From positions 62,001-126,000 of the forward strand of contig JACCGJ010005545.1 in NCBI GenBank assembly GCA_013407085.1: DNA of 64,000 nucleotides. The letters run 5' to 3'. Of the stretch, positions 1 through 11,632 are shown piece by piece. The position numbers and the translations under genes were made by a program. Source of the DNA: Atriophallophorus winterbourni (lineage: Eukaryota; Platyhelminthes; Trematoda; Plagiorchiida; Microphallidae). The number at the start of each line of letters is the position of its first letter. Positions within the stretch are counted from its first letter, which is position 1. The notes below the pieces were generated by a model. That model searched no databases. It had not been told where the DNA came from and saw nothing but the letters and a program-made list of their open reading frames with translations.

Positions 1-985
1 TGTGCTTTGCGCCTAACAAGTGTAAAACACTTACCCAGGATTGGGGTGGCTCTCTTCCAAACCTAACTGTGTGCGATGTCAATCTTTAATTGGTCGACAG
101 CTTTGTTTACCTTGGCAGTTGTATCTCCGCTGGAGGTTGTGTCGAGGACGAGATCTCACATCGTGTTCGCAAAGCGGGTGCAGCGTTTGCTAACCTTCGC
201 TACTTGTGGCGTCGACGCGATGTTTCACTCCATACTTGAGGCCGAGTGTACTACGCAGTGGTGCGTCCTACACTACTTTAAGGCTGCGAATACTGCTCTA
301 TCCGAGCGGAAGATGTCCGTCGGCTTACTGTTTTTGACACCCGTTGCCTGCGTAGGATTGCTCGCATTCGGTAGCAGCATCGTGTTACAAATATATATGT
401 CTGCAAGCGGGTGTTCGGAACAGGTGGCCACGGACTTAGAGAAATGCTGATGCTTGCTCGCTTGCGATGGTTTGGACATGTTTTAAGAATGCCTACTCAC
501 CGTTTACCGTACCGAGCCTTATTGGCAGAGCCTGGCAGAAGCTGGGAGAAACGATCGGGTGGCCAGCCCATGACGTGGCGCGTTGGGATGAAGAAACTCA
601 CCGTAGCGCTAGGCTCAGTTGGGCGTATTCGTTTGCCTGGGTGGGGTCCAAAAGCTCTACCTAATAGTTTGCTGGAAACCATATGCGATATGGCTACAAA
701 CCGAAGTCAGTGGCGCCAGTGTGCCATAATTTTTATCCGGTATTATTTTATATAAAAACAAAAAAAACGAAACAAAAACCAAAAAATCGCATTCAGTGAA
801 ACTATAAAAACAAGCTGATTTTTGTGCATTTGCTTTTGCGTATTTCGCGTGCCTGCTTTCCCTTTTTTCACGCGATTGCTTATCTGCTTTTCCTGCTTCA
901 TATTGCTTGGCATTTTGGCTCCAGACTTGTGCTTCATGATGTTGATGATGACTAGTTGGCAGACCCGAGCAACCCCAAAAGCGCA
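1..985 (+). mobile_element. RTE-like non-LTR retrotransposon, 3' end (decayed)
   Basis: This is the C-terminal end of a reverse-transcriptase polyprotein plus its 3' UTR. Read across frames it shows the post-RT block FVYLGSCISAGG (about 100-135), then AFANLRYLWRRRD, then VFDTRCLRRIARIR, and finally RLRWFGHVLRMP (about 455-490) and LPGWGPK near 640. These are the usual C-terminal motifs of RTE-like elements in flukes. The reading frame shifts near 420 and carries internal stops, so it is dead. The stretch 690-985 matches 60828-61090 in the same orientation and is taken as the family's 3' UTR. The 5' part lies outside the window. The clade assignment (RTE) is tentative. Confidence 0.7.
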
Positions 986-1079
986 ACACTACCGCTCATT
1001 CAACGAAGACCGATATCGCTCTCAGTGTAATCTGTACACTGCGCACTAACACTGCTTCGGAAAGTGAAAAACAGCACTA

Positions 1080-2112
1080 TGATTACAAACAGTGGCTCTA
1101 AGTTGCCAACAGCATCGGAGCTCACGAGTCAGCCGTGCGGGACACGTTTGGAATACCTCGGTCACAAAACTATAAAGGTGACGGGCCAAAACCTTTAAAA
1201 CTAACATTTTTAACGAGAGGTATGATGGAATCAATTAGGGTCAACTTGATAGCAAATCGTAGGAATCTCCCGAAGGATGTCACAATGAGTGATTCCAGAA
1301 TTTCGACACAGACGCCGTCTAATGAACCACGGCTTCTACAATCTGACGAGACTCCGATTAGAAACACTGCAGCAATCCCAAAAACGACCAATGCCCGACT
1401 CTCGAATGGTCTAACAAATAGACGAGCTTTCAGCTCCATCACTGAATTTGAAAACCACAATCAATTGCCTATATAAAAACGCACAATGCCTGGTTAACAA
1501 ACTAGTTGAACTGAAGGATCTCTGTAATCAGCACTCACTCGATGTCATAGCAATAACTGAGACATGGTTCCAACCTCACTTGAGAGATCGCGAGCTCTCT
1601 ATTCCAAACATGACCCTGTTTCGTAGAGACCACTTAAGAATAGGCGGTGGAGTGGCTGTGTTACTGTTATAGAAAATTTGCCTTTCAAAGAGCGAATGTT
1701 AAAACTAAATCTACATGATGTTGCCCAACAACGGATACTGAGTGACCTCCTGTTGGCATTCAAAATCTTGCACACTGTGAATCATCCCCTTAAACACTTG
1801 CTAAAGCCCAATGGCATTACTCGAACAAGGAAATATCCAAAGGCTTTAAGCATTTTGTATTCTCGATTGGATATGCGTCGAAATTTTTTCTCAGCAAGAA
1901 TTTGTTTCACTTGGAACATTTGTCTGAAGAAATCACACGCTCGCTTCTAAACTTGAATCCTTGAGTATATGACGAATCATGCGTTATGTAATTGTCCCCA
2001 TTGATTTTTGAGAGATTTAATATTTTTACTCCATGTACCTCGTCATCCTGTGGTTATTGTTAAGCTTACTGCTTTTTCTACCATTAAATTTTCTGAGTCG
2101 AGTTCTGAGTAT
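1080..2112 (+). mobile_element. CR1-type retrotransposon with internal deletion
   Basis: This copy keeps both ends but lacks the middle. Bases 1080-1476 encode the ORF1 C-terminus (DTFGIPRSQNYKG, then GPKPLKLTF). Bases 1448-1672 encode the start of the endonuclease (NAQCLVNK, AITETWF, GGGVAV). It then jumps at about 1675 to the ORF2 C-terminus (ERMLKLNLHD to ICFTWN, 1678-1950). The reverse transcriptase and most of the endonuclease are missing. The 3' end carries the sequence TTCTGAGTCGAGTTCTGAG, a tail shared with the minus-strand copy at 45951-46790, so the two belong to one subfamily. The element ends only about 15 bases from the splice donor of the EGF exon at 2128. Confidence 0.75.
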
Positions 2113-2127
2113 TGAGATAAAACTTAC

Positions 2128-2512
2128 CCAAATATAAGGGATATCCTTCTGGTGAAGTTGGGCAAATACACATGGCTCTTGTTAGATCAGGGGAAGCGAT
2201 ACATTTTCCATTATTCAAGCATACTACCCTTCTTCGCCTGACATACTTCGCACTAATGTTCAGAAGGTTGTGATCTTCTGTGTTGTTTGAAATTTCAGGA
2301 TGATCGGCGTTTGAAAATTGATCAAATTTCTGGTTGCTCGCCAAGTAGGAGCTTTCACATGGATCTTGATGGTCGTAGCAATTATCGTCTTGCTCCAAAG
2401 CCGACGTTTGATAGCCAAAGCGACAACTACAGTTGTAATAATCGGTACCAATAATGCCGTTACATTCGTTTCCAAATTTGATCTGACATTTTTCGTTACC
2501 GCTCTTTTCACT
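2128..2512 (-). CDS. EGF-domain protein gene, internal exon
   Basis: The exon is bounded on the minus strand by an acceptor (CTTTAG at 2513-2518) and a consensus donor (GTAAGT at 2122-2127). It is 385 bases long, enters in phase 0 and leaves in phase 1. It encodes the second half of an EGF repeat (EKC, NEC, NCSC, DDNC cysteines), a Ser/Asn-rich spacer, a basic RRRR stretch, then the start of another EGF repeat (VCLNNGKC, MCICP). Joined to the exon at 7206-7427 it completes a six-cysteine EGF domain, which is strong support for both. EGF repeats normally act outside the cell in binding or adhesion. The specific family is not recognised. Later exons lie outside the window. Confidence 0.8.
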
Positions 2513-2744
2513 CTAAAGTTTGGATTAATCATTAAATAGAATTAATTATCTGATAATTTAATATTTTAAAAAAATATTTGCAAAGTATACAATATGAACG
2601 TACTCAAAATGTGGTGGAACTGGGAATATAATGTAATTCAAGATAATTCAAGGTTTTTAATGGTCTAAAAAGCAACAAGCTTAACAACAACCATAGGATG
2701 GTAAAAATTGAAATTTAAGTGTATAAACAATATAAGAACATAGA

Positions 2745-4139
2745 TTAAACAGTATATAAGTGTTCTGGAAACGAATAATGCAATAAAAATTCGTCTAATT
2801 TCGTTTTAAAGTCATGCAAGTTAGTGGCGTGAGCAACGGTTGAAGGTAAACTGTTCCAAGTAAAACAGACACGGACAGAGTAAAAATACCTTCTACAGTT
2901 CAGACGGGAATGGGGTACGACCAGCACATATTCATGGGTCCGATAATTCCTCGTATCCCTTCGCGTGAATAAATCCTGTAAGGGATGGTTCGGGGTATGG
3001 AATGTTTTGTAAAGTAAGATAAGGTCTCCTCTGATTCGTCGATAGGGAAAATCGAACAGATTCAGTTGAGCTATCCTTTCTTTATATGGTTTGTTTCGGA
3101 TGCTGAGAACTAGTTTCGTTGAGCGGTGATAGATTCGCTGCATAAGTTCCACATCCCTCTTGAGCCACGGAGACCATGACTGCACACCGTATTCCATGAC
3201 TGGTCTCAAGTATGTATTCATGATCCTTGGGAATATCTTGGGCGAAAATTTCCCAAATACACGTTTGAGTAGATTTAGAACACGTGTTGCTTTTTTAAAG
3301 GCACTGTTAGTTTGAAGTGATGTTTTTAAACTGGAGCATATCCAGACACCCAAATCTTTTTCTTCACTGCAATTTTCAAGGGCATGCGAACCTATGTGAT
3401 ATGTGAACTCTACTCGATTCCCCACATTCATGATCCTGCATTTGTTGAAGTTAAACGGCAGTTTGTTCTCCAACGACCAGCTGTGAAGCGTATCAAGATC
3501 CTTTTGTAATAGCAGACAGTCTTCCGGACTACGAATGCTGCGCCAAATCTTTATGTCGTCCGCAAATAACGAAATGTTACATCGAACAATTTCCGGTATT
3601 TCATTGACATAAACCAGAAAGAGGATCGGACCAAGGACTGAGCCTTGGGGAACTCCGCTAGTTGCTGCAATTGGTTTGGATAATGCACCATCAACACGTA
3701 CCTGGTTAGTGCGATTTGTTAGGTAGTCATTTAGCCAATTCAGCAACTTTCCAGTGATACCAAGCCTTTCAAGCTTCTGCAGTAGTAGGGAATGGTCAAC
3801 ACGATCGAATGCTTTTGAAATATCCAAGTAGCACGCGTGTATTGCTTGTCCTTTATCTACCGATTTAGTCCAATCATCTAGCGTTACCAGTAAATTAGAC
3901 AAACAGGAATAATTTCGTCTGAATCCATGCTGGTTCCTCGAAAGCAACTGATTATTCTCGAAGTGTTTCATTAGATCGTCGACAATGAGTCGCTCAAGTA
4001 ATTTTGAAATCACTGGTAATAGAGTAACGGGTCGGTAGTTGGAAACATCGGAGCGATTTCCACCTTTGTAAATTGGAGAAATTATTCCTCGTTTCCAATC
4101 TGTAGGAATCACTCCACTTGCCAGTGTTTGCTCGAACAC
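2745..4139 (-). pseudogene. CR1 ORF2 reverse transcriptase (subfamily A), long intact frame
   Basis: A 464-codon open frame with all the classic non-LTR reverse transcriptase blocks: GIISPIYKGG, NYRPVTLLPV, QHGFRR, LDISKAFDRVDH, TSGVPQGSVLGPILF, the catalytic LFADDIK with both Asp residues present, EKDLGVW, and the C-terminal VPHSRLNCRR and VCFTWNSLP blocks. It ends at a natural stop shortly before the 3' tail. It is the best preserved reverse transcriptase of its subfamily in the window, although the upstream endonuclease is broken. It is called a pseudogene because the full ORF2 is not continuous. Confidence 0.88.
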
Positions 4140-4145
4140 TTAATT

Positions 4146-5427
4146 TCACTTAAGGGCAACCGTGTTTGAAAGTGTTGGATTTGGGCTGTTTATTGCATGT
4201 TGTATCGGGTTGAATACCGATGAATAAAACGTGGCTAAAGCATCAGCAGTTTCTGCTGCAGTTGTTGTTGGTCCAGCTGATGTGTTCACGGACGCTACTC
4301 CAGGTTTCACCTTAGCTTGATCGTTAACCATACGATATAGTATTTTGGGGTTTCGCTCCATCATGCTTGATATCACTTCTTGGAAGCACAACTTGTCTTG
4401 GATGACAAATTTGTTTACTTTGTTCCGCAGTAAACGGAATGTTTCCCAGGTCTCGGATGATGGGTTTTGCCGATGGTGTCGCCAAGCAATGTTTCGTACC
4501 GTTAACCACTTACGAGTTCGGCTTCTTAATTTAAATTCAAAGTTTTTTCTTGAGTTCCTGAGGACAAATTCGGAGCTCACTTCGATTGAACTTTTGAGAT
4601 TAGATATTAGCCATATCCAAAAGTCATGTACGTTGCTGGTTTCCGGTTGGCAGTTAAACGTGTTTTTCAGAGCATCACTCAACGCCATAGTGTTGATCCG
4701 CCTAACTCTTTTACGGGCATCATTTGTTCTTACAGCTTCAAACAGATAGTCAAACTGGATGACGACGTGATCACTTAGTCCCAGTGGACTTTCGTAAGCA
4801 ACGTTATCAATGTCATGTTCATTGCTTGTCAGAACGAGATCTAAGAGTGAGGGTAAATCGTTTCCGCGGTATCGGGTATTACATGTAATGTGGTTATAAA
4901 GAGGAATATCGTCAAACAACTCACTGAATGCGCGCTCGAGGGAGTGTTCTGGGTAAATGGTGCTGCTCTGCAGATTCGGTAAATTGAAGTCACCCATAAT
5001 CAAAAATCCAACAAGTGTATCTGGAAGTAACCATGCGAATTTTATCCAGTAGGGCCAGATTGTAAGTTTCCTGTGCAGACGGTGGGCGATATACTACTCC
5101 CAAAACACAGTCTTCACCGTTAGCTAGTCGGATTGAGCACCAGAGTGTATCCAGTAACACGATGTCTGGATCCGTAATCTCACGGCACAGAAGGTTTTGG
5201 CTATAATACAAAGCTACTCCTCCTCCTCTGGTTTCACGGTCATGACGAATAAGTGACATTCCTGGTAATTCAAGTTCACTATTTGTTTGCTGAGTCTGCA
5301 GCCACGTTTCCGTTACGGCGATGATGTCTGGTGAACATCTCAAAAAAACTGCACGCAGTTCACCGATTTTGTTTCCGAGACATTGTGCGTTAGTGTAGAT
5401 GCATTTCATAGTTGTTTTTCTCAACAA
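4146..5427 (-). pseudogene. CR1 ORF2 endonuclease region (subfamily A), frameshifted
   Basis: The apurinic-type endonuclease of CR1 ORF2. Visible motifs are NAQCLGNK, AVTETWL, RGGGVALYY, GVVYRPP, GDFNLPN, and LSDHVV (the conserved SDH triad). The frame is broken near 5000, where an extra T separates the frames read at 4990-5427 and 4146-5003. At 4139-4146 about 50 residues of the linker before the reverse transcriptase have been lost, judging from the copy at 26.0-26.8 kb. The protein would nick target DNA to prime reverse transcription, but this copy is inactive. Confidence 0.85.
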
Positions 5428-5471
5428 GGATGGGGTGTGGGGAAGAAGGCTAGTGGAGTGCAGAATATATG

Positions 5472-6044
5472 TTAGGCCGACTCCTCCAGAGTCGGCAACT
5501 GAAGGTTTTTTGCTTGCAGGGATGCTTGATCGTTTTGGGGTTGTACTGTTGGAACACAGTGATCTATCGTATCGGCTGAAATTGTTTCTGACACGTCAAC
5601 AACTGATTGACTTGGTAGTGTTTCTATTGAACTTAGTGGTGCATCTATCTTTCCAATATGGTGTTTCGATGCACCTAGTCTAATTTCTCGCGGGATTATT
5701 CTGCGGCCATTTTCCCAACGAGTTTTGACCGTGTTCAACATATCATTACGCAAGAACGTTATTTTAAGGGGCTTAGGACCGATGCCCTTATAATTCGTAG
5801 ATTTGGGGATGCGGAACGTGTCCGTCACAGCTACATCATGCAAACCAAGTATATCACTGAGGAATCTCCATTGTAATTGATCGTGTTTGCGCTGCACCGC
5901 TTTATCAGTTGCTTCATCAGCTTCCGGAACTCCCAAAAGGATTATACTTCGATCATCCCTCTGTTTCGTTTGGTTTTGTTGCTGGTCCTTTCGGGCCCTT
6001 TCCCACACATTAACTCCCCTGAAACGGGTAATGTATTGCCACAA
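5472..6044 (-). pseudogene. CR1 ORF1 C-terminal part (subfamily A)
   Basis: This 190-codon open frame matches the CR1 ORF1 C-terminal block seen also at 24600-25343: IILLGVPE, QLQWRFLSDI, DTFRIPKSTNYKG, GPKPLKITFL, then a Ser/Thr-rich tail ending LPTLEESA. ORF1 proteins bind the element RNA. The N-terminal region, which in the copy at 23.4 kb holds a PHD-type zinc finger, is missing because the element is 5'-truncated. The displayed first codon is only the start of the open frame and not a proven start. Confidence 0.75.
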
Positions 6045-6045
6045 A

Positions 6046-7205
6046 CTCCTCTATCATACAATTATCCGAAACCAGGTTCGTGTTAACGGATACCATGTAC
6101 CGCAGTTTGCGTCCGGATTCTGTAGAGAATCGCATCACGATTCTGATCTATCCCTCGCCCAGTTCATATGATGCCCACAATGAAAGAATGTTATTAAAAA
6201 TGCTAAATGCGTAAACTTTAGGCTGATTTCATCTACTCATTTTCGGTTATATTAAAAAACGTTCAAAACTTTACAACAGAGCATTTAACCCTAAAAATAG
6301 TCAAGCATAAAATGAGCGAGATGATTCAAATTGCTTTCATGTGCAACCACGTGACTCATTTCACGCGACAAATATCATGAGAGGTAACAGATGTGGAGTC
6401 AGCGCAGTATCATAATCCAGTTGGTTAAAGTATTCGCATCGAGATTTTCGAATTGGTGTGCAACAATCCGAAAAATATAAGAAAAGTTGATTAATTTGGC
6501 CTGTTGGCCGCAATTTAACCCTTTATCTACAGTAATTGGATATACGTATATTATGATATTTTTGTGTTATTCTACTTAATTATGGCATAAATAAAACACA
6601 TGAATAATTTTTATGGATCAGATGCCAGACGCCGCCTGACAAGTGCACTCTGATGGTGACTGAATGTACCGACGGGGGCTACTGAGCAATCGACTGCTTG
6701 TTTGAGGTGGTAACTAGAGTTACCGTCAGTAGACAAATGGTTAAATGCAGAACAAGAGCTATCTCGACCATTTCAAATAGATTCTCACAGTCACAGCGTA
6801 GTACCATACCTCGACTTGAAAATAAATGCAAATTCAGCTACCGAATGTTGATACAAGAAGCTTTTGTTTCGAATTTGGATAATTGCCAAATTCGGTAGTA
6901 ACTACACATAGAATCGACCAGTCCACGTAAGATTATTCTGGAATTCTGTACAATCCGAAATTTTCTCATTAAGGGCTTAGCATATTCTTTGGAAAATTTC
7001 GTAGATTTTCTGTCGACTAACCTGGTATTAATACCCGTTTACCGAAAACCAATTATTCCGATGTATACATCCTTATAAGAAAATTTGCTTAAATGTGATT
7101 ATTATAGGTATATCCTACAATATTGTTGCTATTTGTTTTTAACAATAGATTCTGAAGCATGAGAAATGGAGGAGTAAATTGTTCACGTATTTAAATCCAG
7201 CTGAC
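6046..7205. other. Intronic AT-rich sequence, no feature seen
   Basis: This lies within the intron of the EGF gene, between the exon at 7206 and the 5'-truncated CR1. It is AT-rich with many stops in all frames. A 66-codon open frame at 6698-6898 has no recognisable motif. Confidence 0.5.
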
Positions 7206-7427
7206 CTTGTTCACTCTCTCAATGCACGCATTTCTTGGTAGGGAACAATCAACGCCCATGAATTCCTCTTTGCATACACACTGGAAATTGAACTGGTCAG
7301 TGGCCGAACATCGTAAAGTATTCTCTGGATGACACACGTCAGGATCTTCGCAGGGATTCCCAGGAACGCACAAAAGTTTACTTGGATCCCATTTGAAATG
7401 TTTGGCACAAGTACATGAGTATTCGTC
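7206..7427 (-). CDS. EGF-domain protein gene, internal exon
   Basis: Minus-strand exon of 222 bases (74 codons), phase 0 in and out, with acceptor CTATAG at 7428-7433 and donor GTCAGC at 7200-7205. It encodes the last three cysteines of one EGF repeat (YSCTC, LLC), then a complete EGF repeat with spacing C-x5-C-x7-C-x9-C-x1-C-x8-C (from NPCEDPDVC to MGVDC), then the first cysteine of a third (NACIERVNK). The third repeat is completed by the exon at 2128-2512, across an intron of 4.7 kb that holds a CR1 insertion. The product is probably extracellular. No named family is assigned. Confidence 0.85.
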
Positions 7428-8264
7428 CTATAGAAAGTAGAATACTTGTCCAAACTAATGTTTGCCGCAAATATAGTTGAAAATTTTTAAACATCTGTTT
7501 GAATTAGTTACTCCAAGCAGGAAAGACTGCGTTTATTCAGTTTGTGGTTTGAGTATATATAGTTCAGTTTTATGGTGTAAAATTTCGTGTATCATTAAAC
7601 CGATTTCAAGTTATTAATCTCATTCACAATCAACAATATGTTTAGTTAGCATGAGTGGAGCGAATATGAGAATAGCTTTAACCCTTAACTGCCCAATTTA
7701 ATTTCTAGGCTGAATACGCTACACGTCCATCTCTCGCAAACTCTCGATGCACACAGGCGTTATATGCCAGAAGACTGCTGTATCTCTGTATCAAACTGTT
7801 ACTAGACTTGTATTGAAAAAGTAAAAACACAAAGGAAACGATTTGAACCGATCACTGTTTATTTATACAACTTTTAATTAGCGTACCGAATTCGGTACTG
7901 AGGGCAGTAAAGAGTTAACCAATGGATTAAGATCCGGTGATTCAAAGCTTGGCATGAAGTTAAAGAATAATTTAATCTATGTAAATTAGGTGAGGGATTC
8001 AAAATTGTAAATCATACCTAAATTATCGTTTCATCATTCACACAAATTCATCTCAGAAAAACATGCTTGTTGAGAATAACATTACTCAACGAGAACGGCA
8101 AAGAAATCTTTCTCAAACATTTATTTGTTCGGCACATGGCCTGAGTTCAATGTTCGAATTGACTTGCTTCAGCATTTTCCCTAGGTGCTTTATGAGTCCT
8201 TTATATTGGTCTTCTCTTAAACTCACTAGTTGTTCAGAAATAAATGAGAATATACGTAGTTCAG
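7428..8264. other. Intronic or intergenic, no feature seen
   Basis: AT-rich sequence with no coding, repeat or RNA signal that I can support. A short plus-strand open frame at 8063-8269 runs into the Penelope-like end and shows no motif. Confidence 0.4.
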
Positions 8265-8310
8265 GATGAGGATTTTATTCAGATGGTGTTTGCCGAGTTT
8301 GTGCAGTTGT

Positions 8311-8355
8311 TGTTGGACGTTTCGTCGTAAAGCTAGATGACATCATCAGCAAAAC
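8311..8355 (-). ncRNA. Hammerhead ribozyme motif of Penelope-like element
   Basis: On the minus strand the order is CTGATGA (8343-8349), stem II (GTC..GAC partly paired), CGAAAC, a minimal self-complementary stem III (ACGT) and the cleavage triplet GTC (8316-8318). The first three pairs of stem I are TTG with CAA. Stem II has diverged compared with the copy at 31944-31988. Hammerheads with very short stem III are known from Penelope-like elements and are thought to work best as dimers. Confidence 0.7.
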
Positions 8356-8683
8356 TCCTTTCGAAGTGGCTTATAATTACTATTCATTAGTTTTTATATG
8401 GCCCGTCTGTCAGTTCGCCATCACTCCCGGTTGTTGCTGGAATTCATATGCTGCATTATTCTCCATCGAGTTTTCATTCGTCCATAGGTTGTAGCCAATT
8501 GGAGGTGCTGGTTAATCGATGTCGTTGTTGAATGCCGCGCTTCGATGAATTCTCGCGCTCGTCGTTTGTTTTCTTTGTTGGTGTCCCCATCGAATTATTG
8601 TCCGAATTGATCAACATTTATTGAAATCAATGACCTTGGATCATGTCTTCGTACTGCTAACCGGTGTTCATATAATCTTGTGG

Positions 8684-9387
8684 TTAGCTTGCGGCAGGTT
8701 TGTCCGATGTAGTTTTCTTGCAATCTCTGCACGTAATCTTGTAGAAAATATTCAATTGTTCTTCTTTTGCAACTTTTTCTTTTATATTGTTGAAGTTATT
8801 GCATAATGTTGACGCGGGTTTCTGTGCGACTTCTATTCCAAATGGCCGTAGGACATGAGCTGCTATTTCTGATATATTCTGCACATACTGAAGAGCGCGT
8901 CTAACTCTGTTTTCATTATCGCTTCTTTGTCGGGTAAGGTTGAACTTGTAGCGTAGTACGAAGTTTCTTGGGTATCCATTCTCCTGGAACACTTTGAACA
9001 GGTATACTTCTTCTTGTCTTAAAAGTTCCCGTGTGCTGCAATGTGTTGCTGCTCTTTGAAATTGGGTTATAACGCAGCTGCGTTTATGGCTGGTCGGGTG
9101 TTTGCTGTGGAAGTTCAAGATTTGGTCACTATGTATTCTTCTTGTAGACACTGGTCTCCAAATTTCCTTCTCTTGGCAGCCGTAAACTTCAGTTTCTTTA
9201 GTGACTTGGTTCCCTTGAATGCACAGTTCAGTAGTCGATGCGATTCCTCCAGTTCTGTTCTTTTCATCAGCACAAATGTGTCGTCCACATAGCGGATCCA
9301 TAACTTTGACCGTAAAATTGGTTGAGCGATCCGTTCCAAACCTTGAATGACTGATTCTGCAATTAGACTCAAAATCGGTGATCCCAT
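8684..9387 (-). pseudogene. Penelope-like reverse transcriptase/GIY-YIG fragment
   Basis: Two overlapping open frames (9115-9387 and 8684-9301) encode the catalytic reverse transcriptase palm, with RYVDD intact, and the region up to the GIY-YIG endonuclease. A frame change near 9200 separates them. Another frame change near 8700, inside the endonuclease, moves the conserved YIGQT block into a different frame. The intact RT active site next to frame breaks suggests moderate age. Confidence 0.8.
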
Positions 9388-10030
9388 TGGTGTTCCTCGA
9401 ATTTGCTCGTAGATTTTGCTATTAAACGTGAAGTGTGTTTGAAGACAGCTTGATCAACTCTATCAAACAATTTCGTGTTAATCGATTTCCGTTGTGGCAA
9501 GTTCCTTTTTCGTGGAGCAACGCTGATATGATCTGCTTTGCGAATGATTGGTCGATCTGAATAACGTTGTTACGTCGAAAGAAACCATTATTTCATCTTC
9601 TTCAATTTCTGGAGAAATTGTTCTGCAGAGTTGACGGCGTGTTCCGAGTCGGTCACCAGGTATGACAGTCTTCTTCGCAATTCCTTAGATAACTTGTAAT
9701 TCAGTCCTCTTGTTTAGGAAACTATCGAGCGTAATGGAATATTCTCTTTGTGTATTTAGGGCAATCCGTAAAATATCGGTAGAGTGGAGTCTTCTGACGT
9801 CATTCTTGTTTTTTTCCATTCCAGTCAGTTGTCCCTGAAAGCTCAATTTCTTAATAGTTGCGTTGATTTTGTTCTCAAGTCGTTTAGTCAGGTCTTCGTT
9901 CATTTGTTGTTCTCAAGCCAGACCCTTATTAAGCATATACTTCTCGATACCAATACTTCAACATTTTCACGGGTATTTTTCCTCCGTGTGCTTTCAAATG
10001 GTTCCGATACATTGAAGATTTTTTGAAGCT

Positions 10031-11632
10031 GCAAGACGATTTGGGATGCCCTGTATCACTAGTCTCAACTAAATCACATGGCTTTTCAACATACTTAAAT
10101 GTAAATTGTTACAAATTGGCCGGCAATACGAGCATACATATAATATTGATCAAAGAGTACTCCACTATCGGCCCTGTATATTGACCCTATATGAACCCAC
10201 ACAAACAAACCACCTCAATAGAATTTTGATTGCATCCTCTGTACTTTTATAGTTAGCATCCAACGGTACATGTAAAACAATTGCTTTTTTCACCATAAAA
10301 TATTGATTCTTGACATAAGAATTGCTCTACAGAGTGGTGAGATGGGATTTGGGATGATTACCAATCTGACACCAGCTTCTACGAACTCTGAACTTCTCAA
10401 TGGATTCGTACGCGGTGCGTTGCATAAACATTTTTTTCGTAATTAAGGTGCCCCTTACTTGACGAGTAAGGTGGGGATGTAAAAAAGTTTGAGCAAGAAT
10501 ATGCTTGCGACCGTTGTGAAATGTGTCATAAGCTGCCCTAAATTGGTGATAAATGCAACTATTGGTATTCTAGAAAATGTTAATGCTCCATAATATTGTA
10601 AAAACCTATCTATAGACAGTGGATCGACAACACCGACATGTATGTGGCTCATGAGTCAGTTGTAGAGAATACACTGGTTATAAGTATATTAGTTTGATCA
10701 ACCAACCCCTTGAAACTTCTAACCATTGCAACGAGAGTCTTGGTCGAAACCAATTCGTAATTGTGCAGGGGAATCTCCAAATGAAGATCAAAATATAATA
10801 GCCAAAGCAGCCGTAGCAGTGGTATGTGGCCAAGCTGATATTGCTGTACAATCCATAATCCTATTCTCCAAAAGCTATTTAAGTAAAATAAGCAAAGAGA
10901 CGAATCATTAGCTACGGTTCACATTCCATCGGGATATAATAAGACAACCATTTAATGTTTATATGCCGTTGTGCAATGCTCGAGAAAAGGTTTGAATGAG
11001 TTAAATCCCCGTTTTAACCATTATTTTAAAGACATTATTGCTAAAACCGAGACGTGGTTTCATGTGAAAGCTTTCGAGCTGTTAATTTCATTTAATTTTA
11101 AATATGATCCTGCTTCGGGGTCACAGTTAAAGAATACTTTGTATTAGATCTGTATTATTACAAGACTTTCAAATCTTGGAATGGTTGTGACACACAATTG
11201 AAGCCGAGAATAAAAATTGGTGCTGGTTTTAACTTATGTTATGGTTGCTAATCTCTCGCTAACTTCATACTGTAGAGTGAATAAAGTAAAAAGTAAAAAA
11301 ATGTAAAAATTAAATAATGGGTAATAAGCAACGAACCAGTACAACTCAATGGCAAGGTGCACAGAAAAACTGACGATTATAATCGCGAGCCCAAAATAAT
11401 TCGATATGTCAATGAGGATGAGAATACTTTGGATGACAACTTGTCTTATAAAATAAGCTGATGGATAACACCATCAGGTATCAAACAATTTGCGATTCGT
11501 CAATGTCGATCAAACCAATCTGATTTAGCGAAGGCGTTAAGCAAAGTGGTTGACAAATTACATCGAAGTGGCAACCGTGACAGACGTAGAAATGGCATTC
11601 TTAGTAAATACTAAAATAGACGGTAAAAGACT
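10031..11632. other. No gene or repeat recognised
   Basis: AT-rich non-coding sequence between the Penelope-like element and the small LTR element. Short open frames at 10455-10652 (minus) and 10726-10911 (plus) have no recognisable motif. Confidence 0.4.

Larger units (their letters stand above)
2645..6045 (-). mobile_element. CR1-type retrotransposon (subfamily A), nearly full ORF2, 5'-truncated
   Basis: A CR1-type element in the intron between the EGF exons at 7206 and 2512, in the same orientation as the host gene. ORF1 is at 5472-6044, endonuclease at 4990-5427 and 4146-5003, and reverse transcriptase at 2745-4139. The 3' end (about 2645-2700) contains the family sequence around TTTTTAGACCATTAAAAACC followed by a short TTGAATTA-type repeat tail. 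Copies of the same subfamily lie at 14956-15235 and 16441-17638. The 5' end stops inside ORF1, as is typical of incomplete target-primed reverse transcription. Confidence 0.9.
8265..10030 (-). mobile_element. Penelope-like element (GIY-YIG type), decayed
   Basis: This carries the diagnostic parts of a Penelope-like element. There is an N-terminal region (NEDLTKRLENKI, 9685-9903). The reverse transcriptase has MGSPILSLIAE and the catalytic RYVDDTFV (9115-9387). Then come HSDQILNFHSKHPTSHK and ENGYPRNFV (8900-9120). A GIY-YIG endonuclease follows (FYKITCRDC, then in a shifted frame YIGQTCRKLTTRLYEH, about 8640-8760). Several frameshifts and missing segments make it inactive. Its terminal region at 8265-8360 contains a hammerhead ribozyme motif. 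Matching terminal sequence occurs twice more at 31885-32330. Confidence 0.85.
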
